This document shows positions 1-8,566 of a stretch of 64,000 nt of DNA, in pieces; positions within the stretch are counted from its first letter, which is position 1, and every line of letters starts with the position of its first letter. Under the pieces are notes generated by a model. It was not told where the DNA came from. It was given only the letters and a program-made list of their open reading frames with translations, and did no database searches. The stretch is from positions 29,043 through 93,042 of the forward strand of contig NZ_PQSQ01000020.1 in assembly GCF_002920575.1 (NCBI RefSeq), given 5' to 3'. The stretch is from Streptomyces sp. Ru73 (GTDB taxonomy: Bacteria > Actinomycetota > Actinomycetes > Streptomycetales > Streptomycetaceae). The translations under genes were made by a program, and so were the position numbers.

Positions 1-821
1 ACGAAGTGCTTGCCGCCCACCATCGCGGAGAGCTTGCGGCCGTACTTCACGTTCTCCGCTGTGGTCTGGTAGTTGGAGATGTTGAGCGCGAAGCCGTCGG
101 CGCGGTCGATGCCGGCCCGCTTCAGGGGCTCCACCATCCGCCCCGGGTCCTTGATCCAGTGCGGGTTCCCCGCGTCCAGGTAGACCTTGGTGTGCGGCAG
201 CGCCTTGAGCTTGCCGACGGCCTCGGTCAGCAGTGCGTACCGCTCCTCGTGGAACTGCTCAGGGGTGCACTGGTCCTCGATGTGCGGCAGCGCGTCCGGC
301 TCCAGGATCACCGTCGTCGCGCGGTCGCCGATCCCCTTGATGACCCCGTCCAGCCAGGCCCGGTAGGCGTTGCCGTCGGCGGCGCCGCCCTTGGAGTAGC
401 TGCCGCAGTCGCGGTGCGGGATGTTGTAGAGCACCAGCAGCGCGTCGCGCTTCGCCTTCGCCGCTGCCTCGGTGAAGCCGCGGGCCTCGCCCTGCGGGTC
501 GTCGACGCCGATCCACTCGGCGACGGGCTGGGTCGCGATGCGGTCGATCAGCTTCGCGTCGTCCTGCTTGCCGTCCTTGCGGTACGCGGCGGCCTGCTGC
601 GCGGCCTTGCCGTCCGGGTTCACCCAGTACGGCACGGTGGCCCTGGGCCGCTGGCCCGGCGGTCCCGTACTCTCGCCGGACCCGCCGGACGAGGAGCATC
701 CGGCCAGCGCGCCGGCCGTCAGCAGCAGGGCCGCCACCACCGGTACGGACAAGCCTCGTCTGCCGCGGTCACCGCACCGTCCGCTCGGAGTCCCCCCGGG
801 TCCGGGTACAACGCCGTACAT
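1..821 (-). CDS. Secreted GH6 family glycoside hydrolase (cellulase type), lipoprotein, 3' part missing
   Basis: About 273 N-terminal residues of a glycosyl hydrolase family 6 protein (endoglucanase/cellobiohydrolase), which cleaves beta-1,4-glucans outside the cell. The translation shows YWVNPDGKAAQQ, the catalytic-loop motif DCGSYSKGG (about residue 136), LEPDALP (about 174) and YLDAGNPHW (about 213), all typical of GH6. The N-terminus is an Arg-rich stretch, a hydrophobic segment and a lipobox LAGC followed by a Ser/Gly linker, so it is probably membrane-anchored rather than freely secreted. The ATG at 821 is preceded by a GGGGGAG ribosome site. The gene runs off the left edge, so the C-terminal third and any carbohydrate-binding module are unseen. 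The family call is strong; endo versus exo action cannot be judged. Confidence 0.88.
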   Translation of the reverse strand, partial: MYGVVPGPGGTPSGRCGDRGRRGLSVPVVAALLLTAGALAGCSSSGGSGESTGPPGQRPRATVPYWVNPDGKAAQQAAAYRKDGKQDDAKLIDRIATQPVAEWIGVDDPQGEARGFTEAAAKAKRDALLVLYNIPHRDCGSYSKGGAADGNAYRAWLDGVIKGIGDRATTVILEPDALPHIEDQCTPEQFHEERYALLTEAVGKLKALPHTKVYLDAGNPHWIKDPGRMVEPLKRAGIDRADGFALNISNYQTTAENVKYGRKLSAMVGGKHF

Positions 822-1156
822 CCACCACTCCCCCCTCGGAGCACGGAACTTGGCCGGTCGCAGCAATCCTGGCACACCCGTGTGCACCGGCGACGGCGAG
901 TGGGCAACCTGTTACGGCCCGCTTCCGACGCCCCCTGTACGGGGGCCGCGCGGGCGTTCTAGAGTGTGGTTCTGGCCCCGGCCCCCGGCCTGGAACGCGC
1001 GCTTGATGGCGCCTCCCGCCGGCGGCAGGGCAACTCCCGCAGTCCTGAATCGCGGCGGTCGAGGACCGGTCGGCCGGTGGTTCAGGGGGGAGCGAACCGC
1101 CGGCCGGGCCGGGCGCTCCTCTCCCGCGTTCCGTCTCCCGCACGCGTGCTGCCTCC
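822..1156. other. Intergenic region upstream of the GH6 gene
   Basis: 335 bases without a supportable gene. It should hold the GH6 promoter and the end of the sortase-like transcript. A GCCCCC/GGGGGC inverted repeat with a TGTAC loop lies at 930-946. I looked for a CebR-type TGGGAGCGCTCCCA operator, expected at cellulose genes, and did not find a match. Confidence 0.5.
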
Positions 1157-1795
1157 TCAGGGTCCGCTGACGCCGGTCAGATAGGCGGAGACCACGGTGC
1201 GCGGCCCGTCCCCGGTGACGAGGCGGAGTTCGGCACGGCCGCGCGCGTGCGCCTCCCGGACCTGCCGCTCGCCCAGCCGTCCGGCCGGGCGCACCCGCAC
1301 GTCCTCCACGGTGAACTCCGCGATGCTGCCGTCCGACCGGGCCACCCGTACGGTCTCTCCCGCGCGGACGTCGGCCAGTCCGGCGAAGGCGGCGCGGCGC
1401 GGTCCGTCGCCGCGGCCGGTCAGCACCGCCACGCCCGGCCGGCCGGGCTGCGGTCCCGACGCGTCCCAGACCACGTCGCCCGACTCGCGGGCGGGCGGCG
1501 GCAGCGCACCGGCCCTGGGGCCAGGGCGGCTCGGGACCACGTCGGCGTGTGCCATGCCCAGCGCGCCGACGGCGACCGCGGTGGGCCGGGCGGCGGGCAG
1601 CGGGCCGATCGCCCCGGGCAGTTCCTGGAACGCCGGCCGGCCCACCGCGGCGACGTCCCCGGTGGTGGCCGCCGGCAGCTGTCCGTCGGCGGGGCCGCGC
1701 CCCCACACCCACAGCCCGAGCAGCAGTACCGCCCAGGCGACGCCGGTCAGCAGCCGGCCGTACCCGCCGGTGGTGGCGAGGCGCTCATTCGGCAT
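1157..1795 (-). CDS. Sortase F-like protein lacking catalytic Cys and His
   Basis: 212 residues: an N-terminal membrane segment (about 15-32), a low-complexity Pro/Ala linker and a C-terminal sortase-like beta fold. Working class F sortases have a GHVD-type His motif and an LRLVTC Cys motif. Here the same places read LTGRGDG (about 128) and LRLVTGDGP (about 195), so His is Arg and Cys is Gly. The surrounding pattern (PGVAVLTG, AGETVRVARSDGS, FTVEDVRV, AELRLVTG) is still clearly that of the family. It is therefore probably not a transpeptidase and may be a binding or scaffold protein, or a decaying gene. Start chosen at ATG 1795; GTG 1798 or 1804 is also possible. It overlaps the upstream small gene by 11 bases, suggesting translational coupling. 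Confidence 0.75.
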   Translation of the reverse strand: MPNERLATTGGYGRLLTGVAWAVLLLGLWVWGRGPADGQLPAATTGDVAAVGRPAFQELPGAIGPLPAARPTAVAVGALGMAHADVVPSRPGPRAGALPPPARESGDVVWDASGPQPGRPGVAVLTGRGDGPRRAAFAGLADVRAGETVRVARSDGSIAEFTVEDVRVRPAGRLGERQVREAHARGRAELRLVTGDGPRTVVSAYLTGVSGP

Positions 1796-2105
1796 CACCG
1801 CCACCCCGCTTCCGCAGCACGTGCACGATGCGGCCGATCACGACGAGGGCCACCCCGCCGGCCACCACCAGGCCGGCCGAGCGGCCCGAGTTCATGCCGC
1901 CCTGGGACCGGTGCTCAGCGGCCGTCGGGACGTGTGCCGCTGCCACCGGTGCGGCGGGCAGCACAGGGCGCGCCGCCACCCCCGCGGTGGCGGCGGCCGG
2001 CCCGGGCCGCGCTTCCTGGCGGCCCGCCGGCTGCGCGCTGCCGGCCAGCACCACGCATGCGGTGAAGACCGTGCACGTGCAGACGGTGAATCGTGGTGGA
2101 CTCAT
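1785..2105 (-). CDS. Small secreted Ala/Pro-rich protein with C-terminal membrane anchor
   Basis: 106 residues of unknown function. It starts with a signal-peptide-like segment (TVCTCTVFTACVVLAGSAQ), followed by about 50 Ala/Pro-rich residues, then MNSGRSAGLVVAGGVALVVIGRIV as a single membrane helix and a basic tail (RKRGGG). This layout, a short surface protein with C-terminal helix and positive tail, resembles sortase substrates, but no LPxTG-type motif is visible. It overlaps the sortase-like gene and is presumably cotranscribed ahead of it. The ATG at 2105 follows a GGAGG. The pairing suggests that the two proteins work together at the membrane; this is inference. Confidence 0.65.
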   Translation of the reverse strand: MSPPRFTVCTCTVFTACVVLAGSAQPAGRQEARPGPAAATAGVAARPVLPAAPVAAAHVPTAAEHRSQGGMNSGRSAGLVVAGGVALVVIGRIVHVLRKRGGGDAE

Positions 2106-2224
2106 AAGAACCTCCGGATACCTCCGAAGGTTCCCCCCTCCCGCCCGCCCCGCATCCGGAGCGGCCCCACCCTGCGCCGACGGGGTGAGAGGGGTCTTCC
2201 GTACGGGTCACGCGGGGCGGTCCG

Positions 2225-3004
2225 CTAGACGAGCTGGACCAGGTCGGCGATGGAGTCCACGACGTGCGACGGCTTGAAGGGGTGCTTGTCGATGTCGCCG
2301 GGCCCGGTGAGGCCGGTGAGCACGAGGAAGGTCTCCATCCCGGCCTCCAGGCCGGCCAGCACGTCGGTGTCCATCCGGTCGCCGATCATGGCGGAGGTCT
2401 CGGAGTGCGCACCGATGGCGTTCAGGCCGTGCCGCATCATCAGCGGGTTGGGCTTGCCGACGAAGTACGGCGCGCGGCCGGTCGCCTTGGTGATCAGCGC
2501 GGCCACCGAGCCGGTCGCGGGCAGCGGGCCCTCGTTGGACGGGCCGGTCTCGTCGGGGTTGGTGGCGATGAAGGCCGCGCCGTTGTTGATCAGCCGGATG
2601 GCCTTGGTGATGGCCTCGAAGCTGTAGGTACGGGTCTCGCCGAGGACGACGTAGTCCGGGGAGTGGTCGGTGAGGATGTACCCGATGTCGTGCAGCGCGG
2701 TGGTGAGCCCGGCCTCGCCGATCACGTAGGCGGTGCCGTTCGGCCGCTGGCTGTCCATGAACTTCGCGGTGGCCAGCGCCGAGGTCCAGATCGACTCGTA
2801 GGGCACTTCGAGGCCGATGCGGGCGAGCCTGGCCTGGAGGTCGCGCGGGGTGTAGATGGAGTTGTTGGTGAGCACCAGGAACGGCTTGCCCGATTCCCGC
2901 AGCCGCTTGATGAAGGCGTCGGCGCCGGGAACCGGCACACCCTCGTGCATCAGCACACCGTCCATGTCGGTGAGCCATGACTCGATCGGCTTGCGCTCTG
3001 CCAC
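2225..3004 (-). CDS. HAD-IIA family phosphatase (NagD-like)
   Basis: 259 residues. The catalytic motif DMDGVLMHEG near the N-terminus, the motif II region LTNNS and the C-terminal GDRMDTDVLAG place it in the HAD-IIA subfamily with NagD and p-nitrophenylphosphatases. These are cytoplasmic Mg-dependent phosphatases of sugar phosphates or nucleotides; the substrate cannot be read from the sequence. The open frame extends upstream, but the start is placed at GTG 3004, where AGGAG lies seven bases ahead and the homologous N-terminus (AERKPIESWLTDMDGV) begins. No operon partner is obvious: the TetR gene ends 144 bases upstream and the small secreted protein begins 119 bases downstream. Confidence 0.88.
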   Translation of the reverse strand: MAERKPIESWLTDMDGVLMHEGVPVPGADAFIKRLRESGKPFLVLTNNSIYTPRDLQARLARIGLEVPYESIWTSALATAKFMDSQRPNGTAYVIGEAGLTTALHDIGYILTDHSPDYVVLGETRTYSFEAITKAIRLINNGAAFIATNPDETGPSNEGPLPATGSVAALITKATGRAPYFVGKPNPLMMRHGLNAIGAHSETSAMIGDRMDTDVLAGLEAGMETFLVLTGLTGPGDIDKHPFKPSHVVDSIADLVQLV

Positions 3005-3148
3005 TGCCGGACTCCTGCCGTACGGGGACTGCTGCCTGACTGCCAAGGGCACCGGCCGTTGCCGCGCGTCTCCTGCGAAACGCACGTACGGCCGACGCCC
3101 ACAGCCTAAGTCAGCCGGGGGCGGGCACCACCCCCGGCGCCGACGGGT

Positions 3149-3751
3149 TCAGTTGCCGGGCCAGGCCAGCATCGCCAGGTCGGCGATCTTCTCCAGGTCC
3201 TGGCGACTGGCGCCGTCCCTGGCCTGTTGCGACATCCCCTGGAAGACGGCGGCCGTGAAGCGCGCCAGCGCCTGGTGGTCGGTGTCCCGGGGAACGTCGC
3301 CGTCCTCGATTCCGCGGGCGATCCTCGCTTCGAAGGCCCGCTGGAAGGACTGACGGTGCCGCAGCAGCTCGCTCTCCACCCCTGAAGAGTGCGCCGTGAC
3401 GTTGTTCGCTCCGAAGACGACCAGACAGCCGCGCGGGCGGTCGTCCGACGTCAGTTCCCCGGCCGCCTCCCGCAGTGCGCGCTGCACACCGCGGTACGCG
3501 GTCGGCTCCTTGTCCAGGGCCTCCCCCAGGTATGCCCCGTAGGTCCGGACGTAGAAGTCCACGGCCTCCTTGAAAAGGGCTTCCTTGTCCCCGAAGGCCG
3601 CGTACAGGCTCGGCGGCCCGATGCCCAGCGCCCGCGTCAGATCGGCGATGGACGTCGCTTCGTAACCACGCTCCCAGAAGGCCCGCATCGCCTTGTCCAG
3701 CGCGGCGGTCCGGTCGAAGGAGCGCGGGCGGCCCCGCTGTTTCGTAGCCAC
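3149..3751 (-). CDS. TetR/AcrR family transcriptional regulator
   Basis: 200 residues. The N-terminal helix-turn-helix is typical ([20 protein letters not shown], then [28 protein letters not shown]), and the C-terminal half fits the ligand-binding core of this class. It is transcribed away from the SDR gene at 3835, the usual arrangement for a repressor of a neighbouring redox enzyme. GTG 3751 is the start; it has almost no Shine-Dalgarno sequence and a TATAGA hexamer about 10 bases upstream on its strand, so a leaderless message is possible. The ligand is unknown. Confidence 0.9.
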   Translation of the reverse strand: MATKQRGRPRSFDRTAALDKAMRAFWERGYEATSIADLTRALGIGPPSLYAAFGDKEALFKEAVDFYVRTYGAYLGEALDKEPTAYRGVQRALREAAGELTSDDRPRGCLVVFGANNVTAHSSGVESELLRHRQSFQRAFEARIARGIEDGDVPRDTDHQALARFTAAVFQGMSQQARDGASRQDLEKIADLAMLAWPGN

Positions 3752-3784
3752 ACCTGAATTCTATAGCCAACGCTTCAGAAAATG

Positions 3785-3806
3785 CGCTAGCTTCCTTTCT
3801 GTAGCG
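3785..3806. promoter_or_regulatory. Candidate TetR operator between the regulator and SDR genes
   Basis: The 83-base divergent spacer contains the inverted repeat CGCTA-N12-TAGCG. Its size and position fit a dimeric TetR-family repressor controlling both directions. This is from symmetry and position only. Confidence 0.35.
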
Positions 3807-3834
3807 ACCAATACGGAACTAAGGGGGCGGAGCC

Positions 3835-4602
3835 ATGGGCTCGCTCAAGGGCAGGACGGCACTGGTCACGGGTGGCAGCAGAGGCATCGGCCGGGCCATC
3901 TCCGAGCGGCTGGGCCGGGAGGGCGCGCTCGTCGCGGTGCACTACAACACCAACGAGCAGGCGGCCAAGGAGACGGTCGCGGCCATCGAGGCGGCCGGCG
4001 GGCGGGCGTTCGCGGTCCAGGCCGAGCTGGGCAGGCCGGGCGACGCCGAGGCGCTGTGGGCGGCCTTCGACGCGGCCGTCACCGCGCACGACTCCCGCGG
4101 CGGTCTCGACATCCTGGCCAACAACGCCGGCACCGCGGTGATGGCGGGCATCAAGGACACCGACGAGGCCGCCTTCGACCAGGTCTTCGACGTGAACATC
4201 AAGGCCCCGTTCTTCATCATCAAGCTCGGCCTCGACCGGCTGCGCGACGGCGGCCGCATCATCAACACCACCTCCGGCTTCACCCGGGTGGCGTTCCCGA
4301 CCATCGCCGCGACGGCCGCGTCCAAGGGTGCGCTGGTGACCCTCACCCGCACCCTCGCGCTGGAGCTGGCGCCCCGCGGCATCACCGTGAACTCGGTCGC
4401 CCCGGGCATCACGGAGACCGACGCGAACGCCTGGCTCGCCGACCCGGCGGCCCGCGCCCACGGCGAGTCCTACTCCGCCTTCAAGCGCATCGGCAGCGCC
4501 TCGGACGTCGGTGACGTCGTCGCGCTCCTCGCCTCGGACGACGCGCGCTGGATCACCGGCCAGGACATCGACGCCACGGGCGGCTCGCTGCTCGGTCTGT
4601 GA
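3835..4602 (+). CDS. SDR family oxidoreductase with Thr at the catalytic Tyr position
   Basis: 255 residues with the classical short-chain dehydrogenase fold: cofactor motif TGGSRGIG near residue 12, NNAG (about 97) and the Asn of VNIKAP. The usual active site is Ser...YxxxK. Here the segment reads AATAASKGAL: the Lys is present, but the residue four places before it is Thr, not Tyr, and no other Tyr is nearby. The rest, including PGITETD and the C-terminal IDATGGSLL, is normal, so the gene is not obviously decayed. It could have lost dehydrogenase activity or use another acid. Start at ATG 3835 with AAGGGGGCGGAG ahead. Probably controlled by the divergent TetR protein. Confidence 0.85.
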   Translation: MGSLKGRTALVTGGSRGIGRAISERLGREGALVAVHYNTNEQAAKETVAAIEAAGGRAFAVQAELGRPGDAEALWAAFDAAVTAHDSRGGLDILANNAGTAVMAGIKDTDEAAFDQVFDVNIKAPFFIIKLGLDRLRDGGRIINTTSGFTRVAFPTIAATAASKGALVTLTRTLALELAPRGITVNSVAPGITETDANAWLADPAARAHGESYSAFKRIGSASDVGDVVALLASDDARWITGQDIDATGGSLLGL

Positions 4603-4636
4603 CCTGCGCCGGGAGGAGTCCCGCGTACGTCATGCA

Positions 4637-4672
4637 GAAGAGGCCCTCCCGTGGCGACGGGAGGGCCTCTTC
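4637..4672. terminator. Bidirectional terminator between SDR gene and phosphonate operon
   Basis: A perfect 16-base stem (GAAGAGGCCCTCCCGT paired with its complement) with a GGCG loop lies between the convergent ends of the SDR gene and the binding-protein gene. It can serve both transcripts. Confidence 0.85.
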
Positions 4673-4694
4673 GCCGGTCCGGCCGGAAGAGGCG

Positions 4695-5756
4695 TCAGCT
4701 GCCGGTGGCCGTCTTCCAGGCGTCGATGTAGGTGTCGAGGTTCTTGTCGATGTCCTGCCAGTCCGGCTCGAAGACCTCGACGCCCTTCATGAGGGCGGCG
4801 AGCTTCCTGGCGTTCTCGTCGGTGGCGTGCACGTCCTTGCGGGCCGCGAAGCCGCCGCCGACCGCGGAGACCTCCCGCTGCACCTCCGGGCTGAGCAGGT
4901 AGTCCAGGAACTTCTTGGCGTTCTCGGTGTGCGGCGCGTTCTTGACCAGCCCCGCCGCGTACGGCAGCGCGAAGGTGGAGGGCCTGCCGCCCTTCTCGGC
5001 CGCCGGGAAGAAGATGCCCTGGTCCGGCATGGACTTCATGGTGGCGTAGTTCATCTGGACGTCGCCGTTGGCGACCAGCAGCTCGCCCTTGGCGGTCTTC
5101 GGGGCGAGCTGGCCGGTGGAGGAGGACGGGCCGACGTTGTTGGCCTGGAGCTTCTTGAAGTACGCCATGGCCGGGTCGGTGCCGCCCAGGTCGTGCATGG
5201 CCTTGATGACGACGGCGGTGCCGTCCCCGGCGACGCCCGGCGTGGAGTACTGGAGCTTGTTCCGGTACGTGGGGTCCAGCAGGTCCTGCCAGTTCTGCGG
5301 GGGCCGCTTCAGCTGCTTCTTGTTGTAGATGAAGCAGAAGTAGTTGTTGACGACGGAGGTCCACTTGCCGTTCGGGTCCCGGTCGGCGGCGGCGACCCGG
5401 TCGTACCCCTCGGGCTCGTACTTCTGCAGCAGGCCCTTGCCGTCGGCCTGCTGGATGAACGGGGGCAGCGTGACGACCACGTCGGCCTGGGTGTTCATCC
5501 GCTCGCGGGCGAGCCGCTGCACGGTCGCGCCGGAGCCGGCCTCCACGTAGTTGACCTTGATGCCGGTCTTCTTCTCGAAGTCCTTGAAGACCTTGTCGTA
5601 GAAACCGTCGCCCTTCTCGCCCTTCAGGCCGTCGGCGCTGTAGACGGTGACTTCCCTGGCGTCCGGGTCGGCGGCGGCTCCGCCGCAGGCGGCGAGGGCG
5701 GACCCGAGGACGAGTGCGGTGCAGAGGGCGGTGATCGGCTTGAGGTGGCTGCGCAT
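4695..5756 (-). CDS. ABC transporter substrate-binding lipoprotein (2-aminoethylphosphonate/iron type)
   Basis: 353 residues. The signal peptide ends in the lipobox LAAC, so the protein is anchored to the outside of the membrane. The mature part (VTVYSADGLKGEKGDGFYDKVF, DVVVTLPPFIQQ, TPGVAGDGTAV, FLDYLLSPEVQ) has the type II periplasmic-binding fold seen in PhnS/AfuA proteins. Context decides the substrate: the two permeases, ATPase, phosphonatase-like HAD and TIGR03364-type flavoenzyme directly upstream fit 2-aminoethylphosphonate import. It is the last gene of the operon, 27 bases after the second permease. ATG 5756 has AAGGAG ahead. Iron or thiamine transport is the alternative if context is ignored. 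Confidence 0.85.
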   Translation of the reverse strand: MRSHLKPITALCTALVLGSALAACGGAAADPDAREVTVYSADGLKGEKGDGFYDKVFKDFEKKTGIKVNYVEAGSGATVQRLARERMNTQADVVVTLPPFIQQADGKGLLQKYEPEGYDRVAAADRDPNGKWTSVVNNYFCFIYNKKQLKRPPQNWQDLLDPTYRNKLQYSTPGVAGDGTAVVIKAMHDLGGTDPAMAYFKKLQANNVGPSSSTGQLAPKTAKGELLVANGDVQMNYATMKSMPDQGIFFPAAEKGGRPSTFALPYAAGLVKNAPHTENAKKFLDYLLSPEVQREVSAVGGGFAARKDVHATDENARKLAALMKGVEVFEPDWQDIDKNLDTYIDAWKTATGS

Positions 5757-5783
5757 GAGTGTCCGGCTCCTTCGGAGGGCGCG

Positions 5784-6581
5784 TCAGCGGTAGGAGGCTC
5801 TGGTGCGGATGCGGGAGACGCCGAGGAGGACGATCAGCGTCGCGGCCATCAGGGCCACCGCGAGGGCGGCGCCGGTGAAGAGGGCGCCCCGGTCGGTGGT
5901 GGCGAAGATCTGGACCGGCAGCGGCAGCCAGTCGGGCGGATAGATCATCATCGTGGCGCTCAGCTCGCCCATGGAGAGCGCGAAGCACAGGCCGGCGGCC
6001 GCCGTCAGCGAGGGCAGCAGGAGGGGCAGCTTCACCCGCCACAGGACGTACGCCGGACGGGCCCCGAGAGCCGCCGCGCTCTGCTCGTACGCGGGGTCCA
6101 GCCGGTCCAGCGCCGCGCTCACCGACTGGTGGGCGAACGCGGTGACCAGCACCGTATGGCCGATGATCACGATCTGCCGGGTGCCGTTGAGCAGCAGCGG
6201 CGGCTGCGAGAAGGCGACCAGCAGGGAGAGGCCGACGGCGACGGAGGGCACCGCGACCGGCAGCATGAAGAGGGTGTCGATGACCTTCTTGCCGCGGCCG
6301 CCCAGCCGCTGCGCGGCCAGCGCCGCCCAGGTCCCGGCGGCCAGCGCCAGCAGGCTCGCGGCCAGCGCGGTCAGCAGGCTGGTGACCAGCGCGTCCAGCG
6401 AGTCGCCCCGGGTGATGTCCTGATAGTGCGTCAGCGTCGGGCCCGAGGGCAGCGCGCCGCTCCAGGTGGTGGCGAAGGACGCGGCCAGGACGACGGCGAA
6501 CGGCAGCGCGAAGAGCGGGAGGAAGAGGAGCAGGAAGCCCGCCCACACGGCTGCCTTCGCCTTATTGCTGTGCACGAGCAC
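5784..6581 (-). CDS. ABC transporter permease, second subunit of phosphonate-type importer
   Basis: 265 residues with about six membrane helices and the inner-membrane loop motif AAALGARPAYVLWRVKLPLLLPSL, the EAA region that contacts the ATPase. PhnV-type permease by position and pairing. The open frame is longer, but GTG 6581 is chosen because GGAGG stands eight bases ahead; GTG 6575 is an alternative. The start overlaps the end of the first permease by 20 bases, so the two are translationally coupled, as expected for a heterodimeric membrane pore. Confidence 0.85.
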   Translation of the reverse strand: MLVHSNKAKAAVWAGFLLLFLPLFALPFAVVLAASFATTWSGALPSGPTLTHYQDITRGDSLDALVTSLLTALAASLLALAAGTWAALAAQRLGGRGKKVIDTLFMLPVAVPSVAVGLSLLVAFSQPPLLLNGTRQIVIIGHTVLVTAFAHQSVSAALDRLDPAYEQSAAALGARPAYVLWRVKLPLLLPSLTAAAGLCFALSMGELSATMMIYPPDWLPLPVQIFATTDRGALFTGAALAVALMAATLIVLLGVSRIRTRASYR

Positions 6582-7470
6582 GGCGGGCACCTCCCTCGCG
6601 GCCGGTGCGCGCCACGAGCGCGCGGTAGCCGGCGTACAGCGCAACGGACAGCGCGATGTTGACGACCGCGACGACGCACGCGCCGGTGTAGTCGCCGTCG
6701 AGGATGGCCTTCGTGTAGACGAGGACCGGCAGCGTGACCACGTCCTTGGCGCCGGTGAAGAGCACGATCCCGAACTCGTTCAGGCACATGACCAGGACGA
6801 GCGCGCCGCCCGCCGCGAGCGAGGGCAGCGCCTCGGGCAGGATCACCGTGCGGACGATCCGCGCCGGGCGGGCGCCGAGCGACGCGGCGGCCTCCAGCTG
6901 CCCGGTCTCCACCTGCGAGAACGCGGCCAGCAGCGGGCGCATCACGAACGGCGTGAAGTACGTGATCTCCGCCAGCAGCACGCCCCAGGGCGTGTGCAGG
7001 AAGTCGAACGGGCCGCTCGCCGCGCCGGTCGCCGCGGTCCACACCCCGTTGGCCACGCCCGTCGTGCCGTAGACGAACAGCAGCGCCAGGGTGATCAGGA
7101 AGGACGGGAACGCCAGGAAGATATCGACGAACCGGCCGAGCGCCCGCGCGCCGGGGAACGGCACGAAGGCGATGACCAGCGCGAGGACGAAGCCGAGCAG
7201 CAGGCAGCCGAGCGTCGAACCGGCGGCGATCAGCACGGTGTTGACCAGCGCTTCCTGGAAGGCGGCCGTGCCCAGCACCTCGCCGTACGCGGCCGTCGCC
7301 GCCCCGCCCTCGTCCGGGGTGAACGACTGCCGCACCAGCAGGACAAGCGGGTAGAGGAAGACCAGTGCGAGCCCGGCGACGGGCGGCAGCGCCCACAGGA
7401 CGCGCGGGAGGGCGCGGGCACGCGGCCGGCGCGTGGCGCCGAGGCGCGCCCGCTGGGTGACGCTAACCAT
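6562..7470 (-). CDS. ABC transporter permease, first subunit of phosphonate-type importer
   Basis: 302 residues. A basic N-terminal tail (RARLGATRRPRARALPR) is followed by about six membrane helices and the EAA loop EAAASLGARPARIVRTVILPEALPSL. PhnU-type partner of the downstream permease. Start at ATG 7470, which overlaps the end of the ATPase gene by eight bases; GTG 7476 is an in-frame alternative. Stop is TAA, unusual in this very GC-rich window. The role is transmembrane passage of the substrate delivered by the lipoprotein at 4695. Confidence 0.85.
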   Translation of the reverse strand: MVSVTQRARLGATRRPRARALPRVLWALPPVAGLALVFLYPLVLLVRQSFTPDEGGAATAAYGEVLGTAAFQEALVNTVLIAAGSTLGCLLLGFVLALVIAFVPFPGARALGRFVDIFLAFPSFLITLALLFVYGTTGVANGVWTAATGAASGPFDFLHTPWGVLLAEITYFTPFVMRPLLAAFSQVETGQLEAAASLGARPARIVRTVILPEALPSLAAGGALVLVMCLNEFGIVLFTGAKDVVTLPVLVYTKAILDGDYTGACVVAVVNIALSVALYAGYRALVARTGREGGARRARAQQ

Positions 7471-8566
7471 CGGCACCCGCCCCCGCGGGGAGCAGGACCG
7501 CGTCCTCGGCCGCGAAGTGCAGCGTCACCTCGTCGCCCACCGCGGGCGCGGTGCGCAGCTCGCGCACGTCGGCCATCACCCGGTGCCCGGCGACCTCGGC
7601 GTACAGCCGGTGGGTGGCGCCGCGCCACTGGAGCTCGGTGAGCCGGCCGCGCAGGGCGTTCGGCCCCTCCCCCAGCCCGACCAGGTGCGGCCGCACGCAC
7701 AGGGTGGCCGCCGCGCCGCGCGCCACGCCCGCCGTGCCGCGCACCGTCAGCTCCGTGCCGGCGAAGGTCACGGTGGAGCCGCCCGGACCGGCCGTCACCG
7801 GCAGCAGGTTGGCGTTGCCCACGAAGGACGCGGTGAACTCGGTGCGCGGCGCCCGGTACAGCTCGCGGGGCGTGCCGCAGTCCCGCAGCCGCGCCCGGTC
7901 CATGACCGCGATCCGGTCCGCGAGCGTGAGCGCTTCGACCTGGTCGTGGGTGACGTACAGGATCGACACGTCGGGCAGTTCGCGGTGGAGCCGGGCCAGT
8001 TCGGCGAGCATGCCGGAGCGCAGCTGCGCGTCCAGCGCGGACAGCGGCTCGTCCAGGAGGAGCACGCCGGGGCGGATGGCCAGCGCGCGGGCGATGGCGA
8101 CGCGCTGTTGCTGGCCGCCGGAGAGTTCGCGCGGGTAGCGGCGCGCGTACCCGGCCATGCCGGTCAGCTCCAGCGCCTCGGCGACCCGCGCGGCGATCTC
8201 CGCGCGCGGCGCCTTCCGCGCCTTCAGCCCGAACGCCACGTTGTCGGCGACGCGCATGTGCGGGAAGAGCGCGTAGCTCTGTACGACCATGCCGATGCCG
8301 CGCTTGTACGGCGGGAGTCCGGTGACGTCCCGGCCGCCGATCAGCACCCGCCCGGAGACGGGCGTCACGAATCCGGCGACGGCCCGCAGCGCGGTGGTCT
8401 TGCCGGACCCGGAGGGTCCGAGCAGGGCCATCACCTCGCCCGGCTCGACGGTCAGGTCCAGGCCGTCCAGCACGGTGTGCGTGCCGTACGCGACGGAGAC
8501 GCCCTCGAAGCGGATGCCGGAGGCGGCGGTCGCGGTACCCGGGGCCGCGTCAAGCAGGGCGGTCAT
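7463..8566 (-). CDS. ABC transporter ATP-binding protein of phosphonate-type importer
   Basis: 367 residues. Walker A GPSGSGKTT (about 52-60), Q-loop QSYALFPHM, signature LSGGQQQR, Walker B LLLDEPLSALD and the switch His in YVTHDQVEAL are all intact. The C-terminal 100 residues form a TOBE-like regulatory domain, as in PotA/PhnT-type proteins. Start at ATG 8566 with GGAGG eight bases ahead; it overlaps the end of the phosphonatase-like gene by 17 bases. It powers the two permeases encoded just downstream. Confidence 0.9.
   Translation of the reverse strand: MTALLDAAPGTATAASGIRFEGVSVAYGTHTVLDGLDLTVEPGEVMALLGPSGSGKTTALRAVAGFVTPVSGRVLIGGRDVTGLPPYKRGIGMVVQSYALFPHMRVADNVAFGLKARKAPRAEIAARVAEALELTGMAGYARRYPRELSGGQQQRVAIARALAIRPGVLLLDEPLSALDAQLRSGMLAELARLHRELPDVSILYVTHDQVEALTLADRIAVMDRARLRDCGTPRELYRAPRTEFTASFVGNANLLPVTAGPGGSTVTFAGTELTVRGTAGVARGAAATLCVRPHLVGLGEGPNALRGRLTELQWRGATHRLYAEVAGHRVMADVRELRTAPAVGDEVTLHFAAEDAVLLPAGAGADG

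Noticed and set aside
822..1156. CebR operator before the GH6 gene
   Set aside because: No stretch close to TGGGAGCGCTCCCA in either strand; the best partial matches lack symmetry.
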